From the NCBI RefSeq assembly GCF_008327685.1, contig NZ_BDDE01000016.1:412665-476664 (forward strand): 64,000 nt of DNA, given 5' to 3'. Source of the stretch: Actinomadura sp. K4S16. Lineage in GTDB: Bacteria; Actinomycetota; Actinomycetes; Streptosporangiales; Streptosporangiaceae. The notes beneath the pieces were generated by a model. The model was not told where the DNA came from, made no database searches, and was given only the letters and a program-made list of their open reading frames with translations. The translations under genes were made by a program, and so were the position numbers. Within the stretch, counting starts at the first letter, position 1, and every line of letters begins with the position of its first letter. Below are positions 25,343-32,939 of the stretch, piece after piece.

Positions 25343-26764
25343 GTGAGTCAGGTATCCGAGCCGTCCGATTACAGGGCCACCGTCGCCGCGATCATGGGGC
25401 GGGGGGTCGAGTGGGACATCGACCCGACCCTCGACCGGATCGCCGACCTGGTCGACGTCCTGGGCGGGCCGCAGCGCGCGTACCCGGTGATCCACATCGC
25501 CGGGACGAACGGCAAGTCCAGCACCGCGCGGCTCATCGAGGCGCTGCTGCGCGAGCGCGGCCTGCGCACCGGGCTCTACACCAGCCCCGAGCTGACGACG
25601 CTGCGCGAGCGCATCGCGATCGACGGGGAGCCGATCAGCGAGGAGGGCTTCGTCGAGACGTTCAACGACGTGCTGCCCTACCTCCAGCTGATCGACGGCA
25701 AGCACGAGACGCGGCTGTCGTTCTTCGAGGTGCTCACCGCGATGGCCTTCGCGGCGTTCGCGGACGCGCCGGTCGACGTGGCGGTGGTCGAGACCGGCAT
25801 GGGCGGCGCCTGGGACGCCACGAACGTCGCCGACGGCGCCGTCGCGGTGATCACGCCGATCGGCCTGGACCACACCCGCTACCTCGGCGACACGCTGGAG
25901 CAGATCGCGGGGGAGAAGGCGGGCATCATCAAGCCGGGCGCGGTCGCGGTGCTGGCGCAGCAGCCGGTCGAGGCCGCCGAGGTGCTGCTGCACCGGGTCG
26001 TGGAGACCGGCGCGACGGCGGCGCGTGAGGGCGTCGAGTACGGCGTGCTGAGCCGGGACGTCGCGTTCGGCGGCCAGCAGATCGCGATCCGCGGCCTGCA
26101 CGGCGTCTACGACGAGATCTTCCTGCCCCTGTTCGGCGAGCACCAGGCGAGCAACGCCGCGACGGCCCTGGCCGCCGTGGAGGCGTTCGCCAGCGGCGCC
26201 CCGACCCGGGGCGAGCCCAACCTGGAGGCCGCGACCCGGATCGCGCCCGGCGAGTCCTTCCTCGGCGGCGAGGAGGGGCAGCTCGACCCGGCGCTGGTCC
26301 GCAGCGGCTTCGCCAAGTCGGCCTCGCCGGGCCGGCTGGAGGTCGCCCGGACGGGCCCGACCGTCCTGCTGGACTCGGCGCACAACCCGGCGGGGATGGC
26401 CGCGACCGTCGCCACGGTCACCGAGTCGTTCGGCTTCACCCGGCTCGCCGGGGTCCTCGCCATCGCCGCCGACAAGGACGTCGCCGGGGTCCTCGACCAG
26501 CTCGAACCCGTGCTGGCCGAGCTGGTGGTGACCCGCAACTCCTCGCCGCGCTCGATGCCGCCCGAGGAGCTGGCCGAGATCGCCGAGGGGATCTTCGGGC
26601 CGGAGCGCGTCCATGTCGCCGAGCGCCTGGACGACGCCATCGACCGGGCGATCGGGCTCGCCGAGGAGACCGGCGAGTACCGGGGCGCCGGCGTGCTGAT
26701 CACCGGCTCGGTGGTCACCGCGGGCGACGCCCGCACCCTGCTGCGCGTCGAGGAAGGCCGGTGA
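25343..26764 (+). CDS. folC: Bifunctional dihydrofolate/folylpolyglutamate synthase
   Basis: A 473-residue Mur-ligase-fold enzyme that adds Glu to dihydropteroate and folates using ATP. Motifs are intact: P-loop GTNGKSS near residues 49-55, TSPELTTLRERI, ETGMGGAWDATN, the Lys region GEKAGIIKPG near 190-199, and DSAHNP near residue 344. GTG at 25343 is 8 nt after TAGGCT, suggesting a leaderless mRNA; a GTG two codons earlier is too close to the -10. valS-folC-DUF4233-ndk is a conserved actinobacterial order, here interrupted by inserted genes. It overlaps the DUF4233 gene by 4 nt. Confidence 0.94.
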   Translation: MSQVSEPSDYRATVAAIMGRGVEWDIDPTLDRIADLVDVLGGPQRAYPVIHIAGTNGKSSTARLIEALLRERGLRTGLYTSPELTTLRERIAIDGEPISEEGFVETFNDVLPYLQLIDGKHETRLSFFEVLTAMAFAAFADAPVDVAVVETGMGGAWDATNVADGAVAVITPIGLDHTRYLGDTLEQIAGEKAGIIKPGAVAVLAQQPVEAAEVLLHRVVETGATAAREGVEYGVLSRDVAFGGQQIAIRGLHGVYDEIFLPLFGEHQASNAATALAAVEAFASGAPTRGEPNLEAATRIAPGESFLGGEEGQLDPALVRSGFAKSASPGRLEVARTGPTVLLDSAHNPAGMAATVATVTESFGFTRLAGVLAIAADKDVAGVLDQLEPVLAELVVTRNSSPRSMPPEELAEIAEGIFGPERVHVAERLDDAIDRAIGLAEETGEYRGAGVLITGSVVTAGDARTLLRVEEGR

Positions 26765-27114
26765 CGGGCATGAGCACACGGACCGCCGCGAACCCGGCAC
26801 GGAGGCTGTTCGCCACCGTGCTGGCGTGCGAGGCCATCGTGATCGCGCTCGCGATCCCGGTGGCGGTGACGGTGCTGGACGTGGACGGCGCGACCGCCGG
26901 CGGCGTGTGCGGCGGGCTGGCCTTCGCCTGCGTGCTGCTGGCGGGCCTGCTGCGGTTCCCGTGGGCGGTCGCCGCGGGCACGGTCCTGCAGGTGCTGATC
27001 ATCGCGACCGGGTTCATGGTGCCGGCCATGTTCTTCCTCGGTGTCGTGTTCGGGGCGCTTTGGGGCACGGCCATTTGGCTGGGACGCAAGGTGGGGAACG
27101 CTCAGCCGCGCTAG
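26761..27114 (+). CDS. DUF4233 small membrane protein
   Basis: A 117-residue integral membrane protein with about four transmembrane segments (near 16-37, 45-62, 64-85, 86-105). It belongs to DUF4233, which accompanies folC in many actinobacteria. GTG at 26761 overlaps the folC TGA by 4 nt; an ATG at 26770 is the alternative. Translational coupling to folC is likely. Function is unknown. The genomic link might suggest a role in folate handling, but no sequence feature shows this. Confidence 0.85.
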   Translation: MTGMSTRTAANPARRLFATVLACEAIVIALAIPVAVTVLDVDGATAGGVCGGLAFACVLLAGLLRFPWAVAAGTVLQVLIIATGFMVPAMFFLGVVFGALWGTAIWLGRKVGNAQPR

Positions 27115-27238
27115 GTTCGCGGGGACGGCACCATTGCGTCCGCCAATTCTCGCCAATCCCAATTATTGCCTTAATTTGGACATTTTTCCTTTCTGGGAAT
27201 GTGCGTGCGGCGGATGACGACGTCCTAAGGAGCACGCC

Positions 27239-28747
27239 GTGTCCTCCCACGCACGCGAACACCCGCCCGGCGGCCTCGCAAGGAGGCGGCCCGCCACCGG
27301 GCCCCAGCCGCGCTTCCCCGAGGGCGCCGCCCGGCGGCGCCTCGCCATGCTCGGCGCGCTGCTGCTCACGTTCACCGCCCTGCCCGCCGCCGTCCTGGTC
27401 GTGCCCGACGCGTCCGGCGACGTGGTCCCGGCCGCCGCGAGCGCCCTCGCACTCGGCGACGCCGAGATCCCCGGGCTGCTGCGCGCCACCGGGCTGTCGC
27501 TGCCCGCGCTGCTGGTCACCGTGCCGCTCGCCGCCGTCGCCGCCCGCCGGTTCCCCGCGTGGTTCGTGCTCATGGCCGGGCTCGCGGTGCTGCTCGCCGG
27601 CACCGGCGCCGTCCGCCTCGCCGACTCGGTGCCCCTCGTCGGGGCGGTCAGGGCACTCCAGGGCGCCGGCGCGGGCATCGTCCTGCCCGCGAGCCTCGTC
27701 CTGGTGTGGGAACGGCGGAACCGCGCCCTGACCGCCGCCTGGGCCGGCGCCCTCGCGGGCACGCTGATCCTCGCGATGCCGCTGGCGCTGAAGGCCGTCC
27801 CGCCGCCCGCCGACGGCACCGCCGTCCCCGACTGGCGCGTCGCGCTCGCCCCCTACCCGCTGCTCGCCGTGGCCGCCACCGCGGCGGCGCTCGCCCACCC
27901 GCTCCTGTGCGCACGCCCCCGACGGCCGCTCGCGTTCCGGCGCACCGAGCGCGGCCAACTGCTCCTCGTGCTCGTCCCCGCAGGCGGCTTCGCGTTCCTC
28001 GCCGTCGCCGCCGCGCACAACTGGTCGCCCGGCGCGCGCCTCCTTCTCGCCGGCCTCGCGCTGCCCGCCCTGGCCGGACTCGCCCTCACCGGCGGCCGGG
28101 ACTCGGCGGCGGGCAGCCCGTTCGGCTGCGCGGTCGTCATGATCGCCACCGGGCTGCTCTGCCACCCGGTCGCCGGCCCGCTGGCCGGGCTGGCCGCCGC
28201 CCGGGCCGGCACGGGGACCGGCGGCCCGCCGCTGCTCCCGTTCGCCGTCGCGGCCGCCGCAGCGCTCGCCGGGGCGCTCGCGGCCACCCGCACCGGGGCG
28301 CGCGGGGCCGTCCGCGCCGGCTACCTCCTCATGATCGTCGCCGTGCCGCTCGGCCTCGCGGGCGGCACCCCAGGCCGCTGGGCCCTGCTCGCCCCCCTCG
28401 TCCCCCTCGGCGCCGGCGCGGGGCTCGCCCTCGCCGCCTCGCTGCGGGACGCGAAGGCGGGCGCCGCGCTGTTCGGGCTGTCGCTGTGCTTCCCCGCGGT
28501 GCTGGCCGGGCAGCTGCTCGCCCTGTCGGCGCAGGCGGCGCGGTTGCAGCGGACGCGCCCCGTCACGGAGGCCCAGCAGATGCACGCGCTGCTGGAGGGC
28601 TACCGCGTCTGGCTGGTCATCGCCCTGGCGGCCGCCGTGCTGCTCGCCGGCGCCACCGCCCGCCTGTGCGCCGGACGCGCCGGGCGGCCGTGCGCCCGCG
28701 CCGCGCGGCACCCCGGGAATGCCGCCGCGGACCCGAGAGCCGGGTAG
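27239..28747 (+). CDS. MFS-type multi-pass membrane protein
   Basis: A 502-residue transporter-like protein with about 12-14 hydrophobic segments between residues 38 and 485. It fits the major facilitator superfamily, drug:H+ antiporter style, by spacing and by the Arg/Gln-rich loop VRALQGAGAGIVLPASL near segment 4-5, which resembles the antiporter motif C region. An AAGGAG site at 27227 precedes the GTG. It sits between DUF4233 and ndk, where most relatives have nothing, and is preceded by an AT-rich stretch (about 27130-27205). Its stop codon overlaps the ndk -10 element. The substrate is unknown. Confidence 0.78.
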   Translation: MSSHAREHPPGGLARRRPATGPQPRFPEGAARRRLAMLGALLLTFTALPAAVLVVPDASGDVVPAAASALALGDAEIPGLLRATGLSLPALLVTVPLAAVAARRFPAWFVLMAGLAVLLAGTGAVRLADSVPLVGAVRALQGAGAGIVLPASLVLVWERRNRALTAAWAGALAGTLILAMPLALKAVPPPADGTAVPDWRVALAPYPLLAVAATAAALAHPLLCARPRRPLAFRRTERGQLLLVLVPAGGFAFLAVAAAHNWSPGARLLLAGLALPALAGLALTGGRDSAAGSPFGCAVVMIATGLLCHPVAGPLAGLAAARAGTGTGGPPLLPFAVAAAAALAGALAATRTGARGAVRAGYLLMIVAVPLGLAGGTPGRWALLAPLVPLGAGAGLALAASLRDAKAGAALFGLSLCFPAVLAGQLLALSAQAARLQRTRPVTEAQQMHALLEGYRVWLVIALAAAVLLAGATARLCAGRAGRPCARAARHPGNAAADPRAG

Positions 28748-28750
28748 TAT
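28745..28750 (+). promoter_or_regulatory. -10 element upstream of ndk
   Basis: TAGTAT overlaps the TAG stop of the MFS gene and lies 42 nt before the ndk GTG. The leader then contains a GAGGAG ribosome site. A clear -35 is not visible. Confidence 0.45.
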
Positions 28751-28792
28751 TCGCGCGCTCAACGAATCCGAAATCCTCGAGGAGAAAAACCC

Positions 28793-29203
28793 GTGTCCGA
28801 GCGCACTCTTGTCCTGGTCAAGCCCGACGGCGTTCGCCGCGGCGTCGTCGGCGAGGTCGTCTCCCGGATCGAGCGCAAGGGCCTGACGCTCGTCGCGCTG
28901 GAACTGCGGACCCTCGCCCGCGAGACCGCCGAGGCGCACTACGAGGAGCACGCCGGCAAGCCGTTCTTCGGCGAGCTGGTCGAGTTCATCACCGGCGGCC
29001 CGCTCGTCGCCATGGTCGTGGAGGGCCCGCGCGCCATCGAGGCGTTCCGCGCCCTCGCCGGCGCCACCGACCCGGTCAGCGCCACCCCCGGCACCATCCG
29101 CGGCGACTTCGCCCTGGAGATCGGCGAGAACATCGTCCACGGCTCCGACTCCACCTACTCCGCCGAGCGCGAGATCAAGCTCTTCTTCCCCGAGCTCGGC
29201 TGA
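28793..29203 (+). CDS. ndk: Nucleoside diphosphate kinase
   Basis: A 136-residue enzyme that equilibrates nucleoside tri- and diphosphates by a phospho-His intermediate. The active-site His lies in NIVHGSDS near residue 115, and the start reads ERTLVLVKPDGVRRG as in the family. The length matches bacterial Ndk exactly. The GTG start follows GAGGAG. A large palindromic repeat begins at the stop codon and probably terminates the transcript. Confidence 0.97.
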   Translation: MSERTLVLVKPDGVRRGVVGEVVSRIERKGLTLVALELRTLARETAEAHYEEHAGKPFFGELVEFITGGPLVAMVVEGPRAIEAFRALAGATDPVSATPGTIRGDFALEIGENIVHGSDSTYSAEREIKLFFPELG

Positions 29204-29242
29204 CCCAGGGGGAGCGACCCCCCTGGAACCCCCCGTTGCGAG
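29204..29242. repeat. Palindromic repeat element, inverted copy, at ndk 3' end
   Basis: CCCAGGGGG-AGCGA-CCCCCCTGG forms a strong hairpin immediately after the ndk stop. Read on the minus strand, the 39 bp match the two copies at 29597 and 29697 almost base for base, including the flanking GCAACGGGGGTTCCAGG. It probably doubles as the ndk terminator. Confidence 0.75.
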
Positions 29243-29320
29243 CCGGGCGATCCTCACGCCACGGCTGAGGTTCTCGTGCCCGTGCGGGTTTTCGTCGTGG
29301 CGCTGCGGTCGCCCGGCTCG

Positions 29321-29372
29321 GCGGGTCGGGCGACCTCCAGGCGCTAGAGCGCCTTCCAGCCGCCCGACCCGC
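29321..29372. repeat. Large nested hairpin
   Basis: Perfect 12-bp arms, GCGGGTCGGGCG at 29321-29332 and 29361-29372, enclose a second small palindrome (GGCGC-TAGA-GCGCC). It lies in gene-free DNA 118 bp after ndk. Its role is unknown; it could be a terminator or a cruciform-prone site. Confidence 0.6.
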
Positions 29373-29481
29373 GATCCCGCTCAGGTCAACTCCAAGAGCG
29401 TGATGATGGTGGCTCATCCAAGAGCGTTGGACGTGCACGGTTCACACCCTCTTGGACTGGGTGCTCAGCCGGGGCGCGGGT

Positions 29482-29525
29482 AGGCGCGTGGAGCGAGCGC
29501 GGCGAGCGCAACGCGCGTGCCCGCC
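29482..29525 (+). repeat. 44-bp direct repeat, copy 1
   Basis: This 44-bp sequence starts AGGCGCGTGGAGCGAGCGCG and recurs at 29657-29700 with two mismatches. Copy 1 lacks the palindromic element that follows copy 2 directly. Confidence 0.75.
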
Positions 29526-29596
29526 GACGCAGGCGACCGCAGCGACGCCGCACAAGCCGTCACAGGCACAAGAGACCGCAACGGCGGCGTGAGGAT

Positions 29597-29645
29597 CGCC
29601 TGCGTCGTGACGGGGGTTCCAGGGGGTCGCCCCCCTGGGAAGACA
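29597..29645 (+). repeat. 49-bp palindromic element, forward copy 1
   Basis: Starts CGCCTGCGTCG and contains GGTTCCAGGGGG-TCG-CCCCCCTGGG, a strong hairpin. The same 49 bp recur exactly 100 bp downstream with about three differences. Confidence 0.8.
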
Positions 29646-29656
29646 GCAGTGCGGGC

Positions 29657-29745
29657 AGGCGCGTGGAGCGAGCGCGGCGAGCGCAACGCGCATGCTCGCC
29701 TGCGTCGCAACGGGGGTTCCAGGGGGTCGCCCCCCTGGGAAAACA
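29657..29745 (+). repeat. Composite repeat: 44-bp copy 2 plus palindromic element copy 2
   Basis: The second 44-bp direct repeat (29657-29700) runs into the second forward palindromic element (29697-29745). Open frames across this stretch, on both strands, follow the repeat and not any known protein. Confidence 0.8.
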
Positions 29746-30171
29746 CAGGCTTTAAATTCCAGGGGCGGTTCGGGGGGCGGTAACGGGGGGCTCTGGCGGG
29801 TCGGGGTGCTCATCATGAGGCGGTAGATCCTCGTTCGAGGGTTGGGCTTTTTCGCGGGGGTGCGGGCGGGGGCGTGGCGCCGATTCGTTCGTGTCGGGCG
29901 CGGGGGCTGTGTTCGGGCGGCGGCGACCCCTAAGATCCTCGTTTACCCGATGGCGTCGGGTGTCCGCGGGTGCCGTGCGCACTCCGGTCGACCGTGCCGC
30001 GGGGCTGCCGGAGATCAGTCCGCCGGGTTCTCTTTATGGAAAACCGGGCTGGTCAGGACGCGTTTTTTTCGCGACGCGCGGCGCGGGGGTGACTGCCCGC
30101 GGAGGTGCGCGCACGTTACGATGGACGCGCCGCTATACACGCCCGTCAATCATGAAGGGCTCCCTTTCTTC
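29746..30171 (+). promoter_or_regulatory. Upstream region of mreB
   Basis: A 426-bp gene-free region. AGATCCTCGTT occurs twice, at about 29825 and 29934. TAAGAT (29931-29936) and TATACA (30134-30139) are candidate -10 elements; the latter would give a short leader. A T7 run flanked by CGCG near 30060-30075 could pause or terminate transcription. The frame that runs into mreB from 29842 has no known domain and I do not annotate it as coding. Confidence 0.4.
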
Positions 30172-31206
30172 ATGGGTAACAAGCTGTCGTTTCTTGGCCG
30201 TGACATGGCGGTCGATCTTGGTACCGCCAACACCCTGGTGTACGTGCGCGGGCGTGGCATCGTCCTGAACGAACCCTCCGTGGTCGCGATCAATACCAAT
30301 ACCGGGAAGATCGTCGCGGTGGGCATCGAGGCGAAGCGGATGATCGGCCGCACACCGGGCAACATCGTCGCGGTCCGTCCGCTGAAGGACGGCGTCATCG
30401 CCGACTTCGACGTCACCGAACGGATGCTGCGCTACTTCATCCAGAAGGTGCACAAGCGCCGGCACTTCGCCAAGCCGCGGATCGTCGTGGCCGTGCCGAG
30501 CGGGATCACCGGGGTGGAGCAGCGCGCGGTGAAGGAGGCCGGCTACCAGGCCGGAGCCCGCCGCGTCTACATCATCGAGGAGCCCATGGCCGCCGCGATC
30601 GGCGCCGGGCTGCCCGTCTACGAGCCCACCGGCAACATGGTCGTCGACATCGGCGGCGGCACCACCGAGGTGGCGATCATCTCGCTCGGCGGGATCGTCA
30701 CCAGCCAGTCGGTGCGCGTCGGCGGCGACGAGCTCGACCAGGCCGTGATCTCTTTCTCCAAGAAGGAGTACTCCCTGATGCTCGGGGAACGCACCGCGGA
30801 GGAGATCAAGATGGCGATCGGGTCGGCCTATCCCGGCGGCGACGAGGAGCCGCACGCCGAGATCCGGGGCCGCGACCTCGTCAGCGGGCTGCCGAAGACC
30901 GTCGTGATCTCCGCCGAGGAGGTCAGGCGGGCGATCGAGGAGCCGGTCAACGCCGTGGTGGACGCGGTGAAGACGACCCTCGACAAGTGCCCGCCCGAAC
31001 TGTCCGGCGACATCATGGACCGCGGGATCGCGCTCACCGGCGGCGGCGCGCTGCTGAAGAACCTCGACGAGCGGCTCCGTGAGGAGACCGGGATGCCCAT
31101 CCACCTGGTGGACAACCCGCTCGACTCGGTGGTGCTCGGCACGGGCAAGTGCGTCGAGGACTTCGAGTCGCTCCGGCAGGTCCTCGTGCCGGAGCCGCGG
31201 CACTGA
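30172..31206 (+). CDS. mreB: Rod-shape-determining actin homologue MreB
   Basis: A 344-residue bacterial actin. Phosphate-1 motif DLGTANT is near residues 15-21, phosphate-2 motif DIGGGTTE near residue 161, and the adenosine motif GGGALLKNLD near residue 289. ATG at 30172 gives the conserved start (GNKLSFLGRDMAVDLGT); AAGGG lies about 13 nt upstream. The 110-codon extension upstream is unsupported. It heads mreB-mreC-mreD-mrdA-rodA, the elongasome operon. In mycelial actinomycetes MreB is needed mainly for spore-wall synthesis rather than hyphal growth, which is known for Streptomyces and inferred here. Confidence 0.96.
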   Translation: MGNKLSFLGRDMAVDLGTANTLVYVRGRGIVLNEPSVVAINTNTGKIVAVGIEAKRMIGRTPGNIVAVRPLKDGVIADFDVTERMLRYFIQKVHKRRHFAKPRIVVAVPSGITGVEQRAVKEAGYQAGARRVYIIEEPMAAAIGAGLPVYEPTGNMVVDIGGGTTEVAIISLGGIVTSQSVRVGGDELDQAVISFSKKEYSLMLGERTAEEIKMAIGSAYPGGDEEPHAEIRGRDLVSGLPKTVVISAEEVRRAIEEPVNAVVDAVKTTLDKCPPELSGDIMDRGIALTGGGALLKNLDERLREETGMPIHLVDNPLDSVVLGTGKCVEDFESLRQVLVPEPRH

Positions 31207-31279
31207 TTCGGACGTGGCCCGCCAGGGGGCGTGAGGGGTCGTCCCTCCGGCGGGCTGATTCGGACATGGTCCGCCGAGG
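31204..31279 (+). repeat. Short tandem duplication in mreB-mreC spacer
   Basis: TGATTCGGACGTGGCCCGCC at 31204-31223 recurs as TGATTCGGACATGGTCCGCC at 31256-31275, a 52-bp period with two changes. The first copy begins with the mreB stop codon, so the duplication took in the gene's end. Confidence 0.7.
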
Positions 31280-31348
31280 GGGACGCGGGGGCGTCCTGCC
31301 TCGCGAGGCACCGGGCTCCCGGCGGACCAGGGAACGGGAGGTCGGTGC

Positions 31349-32338
31349 GTGAAGGACACCCGTCGCACCCGCGTGGTCCTCGGCGCGCTGCTGGTCGTGG
31401 CGCTCGCGATGATCACCATCGACTACCGCGGTGGGCAGGACTCGCCGCTGCACGGCCTGCGCGGCCTCGGCGCGACGGTGTTCGGCCCGGTGGAGCGGGC
31501 GTCGGCGTCCGTCGTGCGGCCGGTGGGCAACACCTTCGACGCGATCACCGACGCGCCGGGCGAGCGGCGCCGCGCCGACCGGCTGGCGCGGCAGAACCAG
31601 CGGCTCCGCGAGCAGCTGCGCTCCAGCCGCCTCGACCAGGACCGCTCCGAGCAGCTCCGCAGGCTCCTCGGCACCGCCGGGATGGGCGGCTACCGGATCC
31701 ACGCCGCGCAGGTGATCTCCGCCGGGCAGGGCTTCGAGGACACCGTCACCATCGACGTCGGCAGCCGCAGCGGCATCAAGCCCGACATGACCGTGATGAG
31801 CGCCGAGGGCCTCGTCGGCCGCATCACCCGCGTCGGGCCCGCGACCTCCACGGTGCTCCTCGCCACCGACCAGACCTCCTCCATCGGCTCCCGCCTGGAG
31901 GACTCCAAGGAGATCGGGATCACCCAGGGCCGCGGCCGCCGCGGCCTCGGCCGGGGCGGCGCCACGCCGCTGCGGTTCCAGCTGCTGGACGCCGCCGCGC
32001 CGATCCGGGTCGGCCAGCGGATCGTCACGCTCGGATCGCAGGGTCAGAAGCCGTACGTCCCCGGCGTCCCGATCGGCGTCGTCGAGCGGATCGAGAAGTC
32101 CACCAGCGGGCTGACCCGCACCGCCTACGTCCGCCCGTTCGTACGGTTCACCAGCCTCGACGTCGTCGCCGTCGTGGTCGCCCCGCCGAAGACCGACCCG
32201 CGGGACGCCGTCCTGCCGCCCAAGCCCCCGCCGCCGCCGTCCCCCACCCCGACCGCGACCCCCTCGGCGAGCAAGAGCCCAAAGACCAAGCCGCGCCACT
32301 CGAAGAGCCCGTCCACGAATCCGACCCGGGGGGACTGA
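31349..32338 (+). CDS. mreC: Rod-shape-determining protein MreC
   Basis: A 329-residue bitopic protein of the elongasome scaffold. A transmembrane helix at about 8-23 is followed by a coiled coil (about 70-105), then the two beta-barrel MreC core (about 115-275, with GLVGRITRVGP). The tail is Pro/Ser/Thr/Lys-rich. GTG at 31349 has GGGAGG 8-9 nt upstream. It links MreB/MreD to PBP2 outside the membrane. It follows mreB after 142 bp and is 1 nt from mreD. Confidence 0.94.
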   Translation: MKDTRRTRVVLGALLVVALAMITIDYRGGQDSPLHGLRGLGATVFGPVERASASVVRPVGNTFDAITDAPGERRRADRLARQNQRLREQLRSSRLDQDRSEQLRRLLGTAGMGGYRIHAAQVISAGQGFEDTVTIDVGSRSGIKPDMTVMSAEGLVGRITRVGPATSTVLLATDQTSSIGSRLEDSKEIGITQGRGRRGLGRGGATPLRFQLLDAAAPIRVGQRIVTLGSQGQKPYVPGVPIGVVERIEKSTSGLTRTAYVRPFVRFTSLDVVAVVVAPPKTDPRDAVLPPKPPPPPSPTPTATPSASKSPKTKPRHSKSPSTNPTRGD

Positions 32339-32339
32339 C

Positions 32340-32939
32340 GTGCTGAACCCGCCCGAGGCGTCGCCGGCCGGCCGCGCCGCGGTGACCGCCGTGGTGATCG
32401 TCGTGACGCTGATCCTGCAGGTGTCGGTGGCGAACCGGCTCCCGCTGCCCGGCGGCGTCCAGCCCGACCTGGTGCTGCTGGCCGTGGTGGCGCTCGCGCT
32501 CGTCGCCGGCTCCACCACCGGGATGGTGGCCGGCTTCCTCGCGGGCCTCGCCGCCGACATCATCCCGCCCGCCGACCACACCCTCGGCCGGTACGCGCTC
32601 GTCTACTGCCTCATCGGGTACCTGTGCGGCGCCGCGTCCGCCGAGATGGACCGCCAGTCCGCCGTGCCGTTCCTCGCCGTCGCCGCCGGCGCGCTCGCCG
32701 GGACCGTGCTGTACGCGGGCACCGGCATGATCCTCGGCGACCCGCGCGCCGAGTGGGGCACCGTGTCCAGCATGGTGCCGCTGCAGGTGCTCTACGACGT
32801 CATCGCGAGCCCGTTCGTCGTGTGGGCGGTGCTGCGCGCCACCCGCCGGTACGAACGCGGGGAACGCGTCCGGGGCGACCGCCTCGCGGTGCCCGCCGCC
32901 CGCTACCGCGCGATGTCGGGGCGGAGCGGGAACCTGTGA
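32340..32939 (+). CDS. mreD: Rod-shape-determining protein MreD
   Basis: A 199-residue membrane protein with five or six transmembrane segments, matching MreD in size and in position between mreC and PBP2. The conserved PDLVLLAVVALALVAG segment and FLAGLAAD are near residues 42-72. GTG at 32340 follows the mreC stop by one base. Its TGA overlaps the GTG of mrdA by 4 nt, so the operon is tightly coupled. Confidence 0.92.
   Translation: MLNPPEASPAGRAAVTAVVIVVTLILQVSVANRLPLPGGVQPDLVLLAVVALALVAGSTTGMVAGFLAGLAADIIPPADHTLGRYALVYCLIGYLCGAASAEMDRQSAVPFLAVAAGALAGTVLYAGTGMILGDPRAEWGTVSSMVPLQVLYDVIASPFVVWAVLRATRRYERGERVRGDRLAVPAARYRAMSGRSGNL

Noticed and set aside
29482..29745. CRISPR array
   Set aside because: The repeats are two copies only, with unequal spacing and no uniform spacers; they are palindromic intergenic elements.
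29442..29816. Overlapping open frames on both strands in the post-ndk repeat region
   Set aside because: They follow the direct and palindromic repeats, have no ribosome sites or recognisable domains, and repeat the same peptide (PGGRPPGTPV) from each repeat copy.
29842..30171. 110-residue N-terminal extension of MreB
   Set aside because: MreB proteins start at the GNKLSFLGRDMAVDLGT region. The extension is Arg-rich, crosses candidate promoters and has no homologous pattern.
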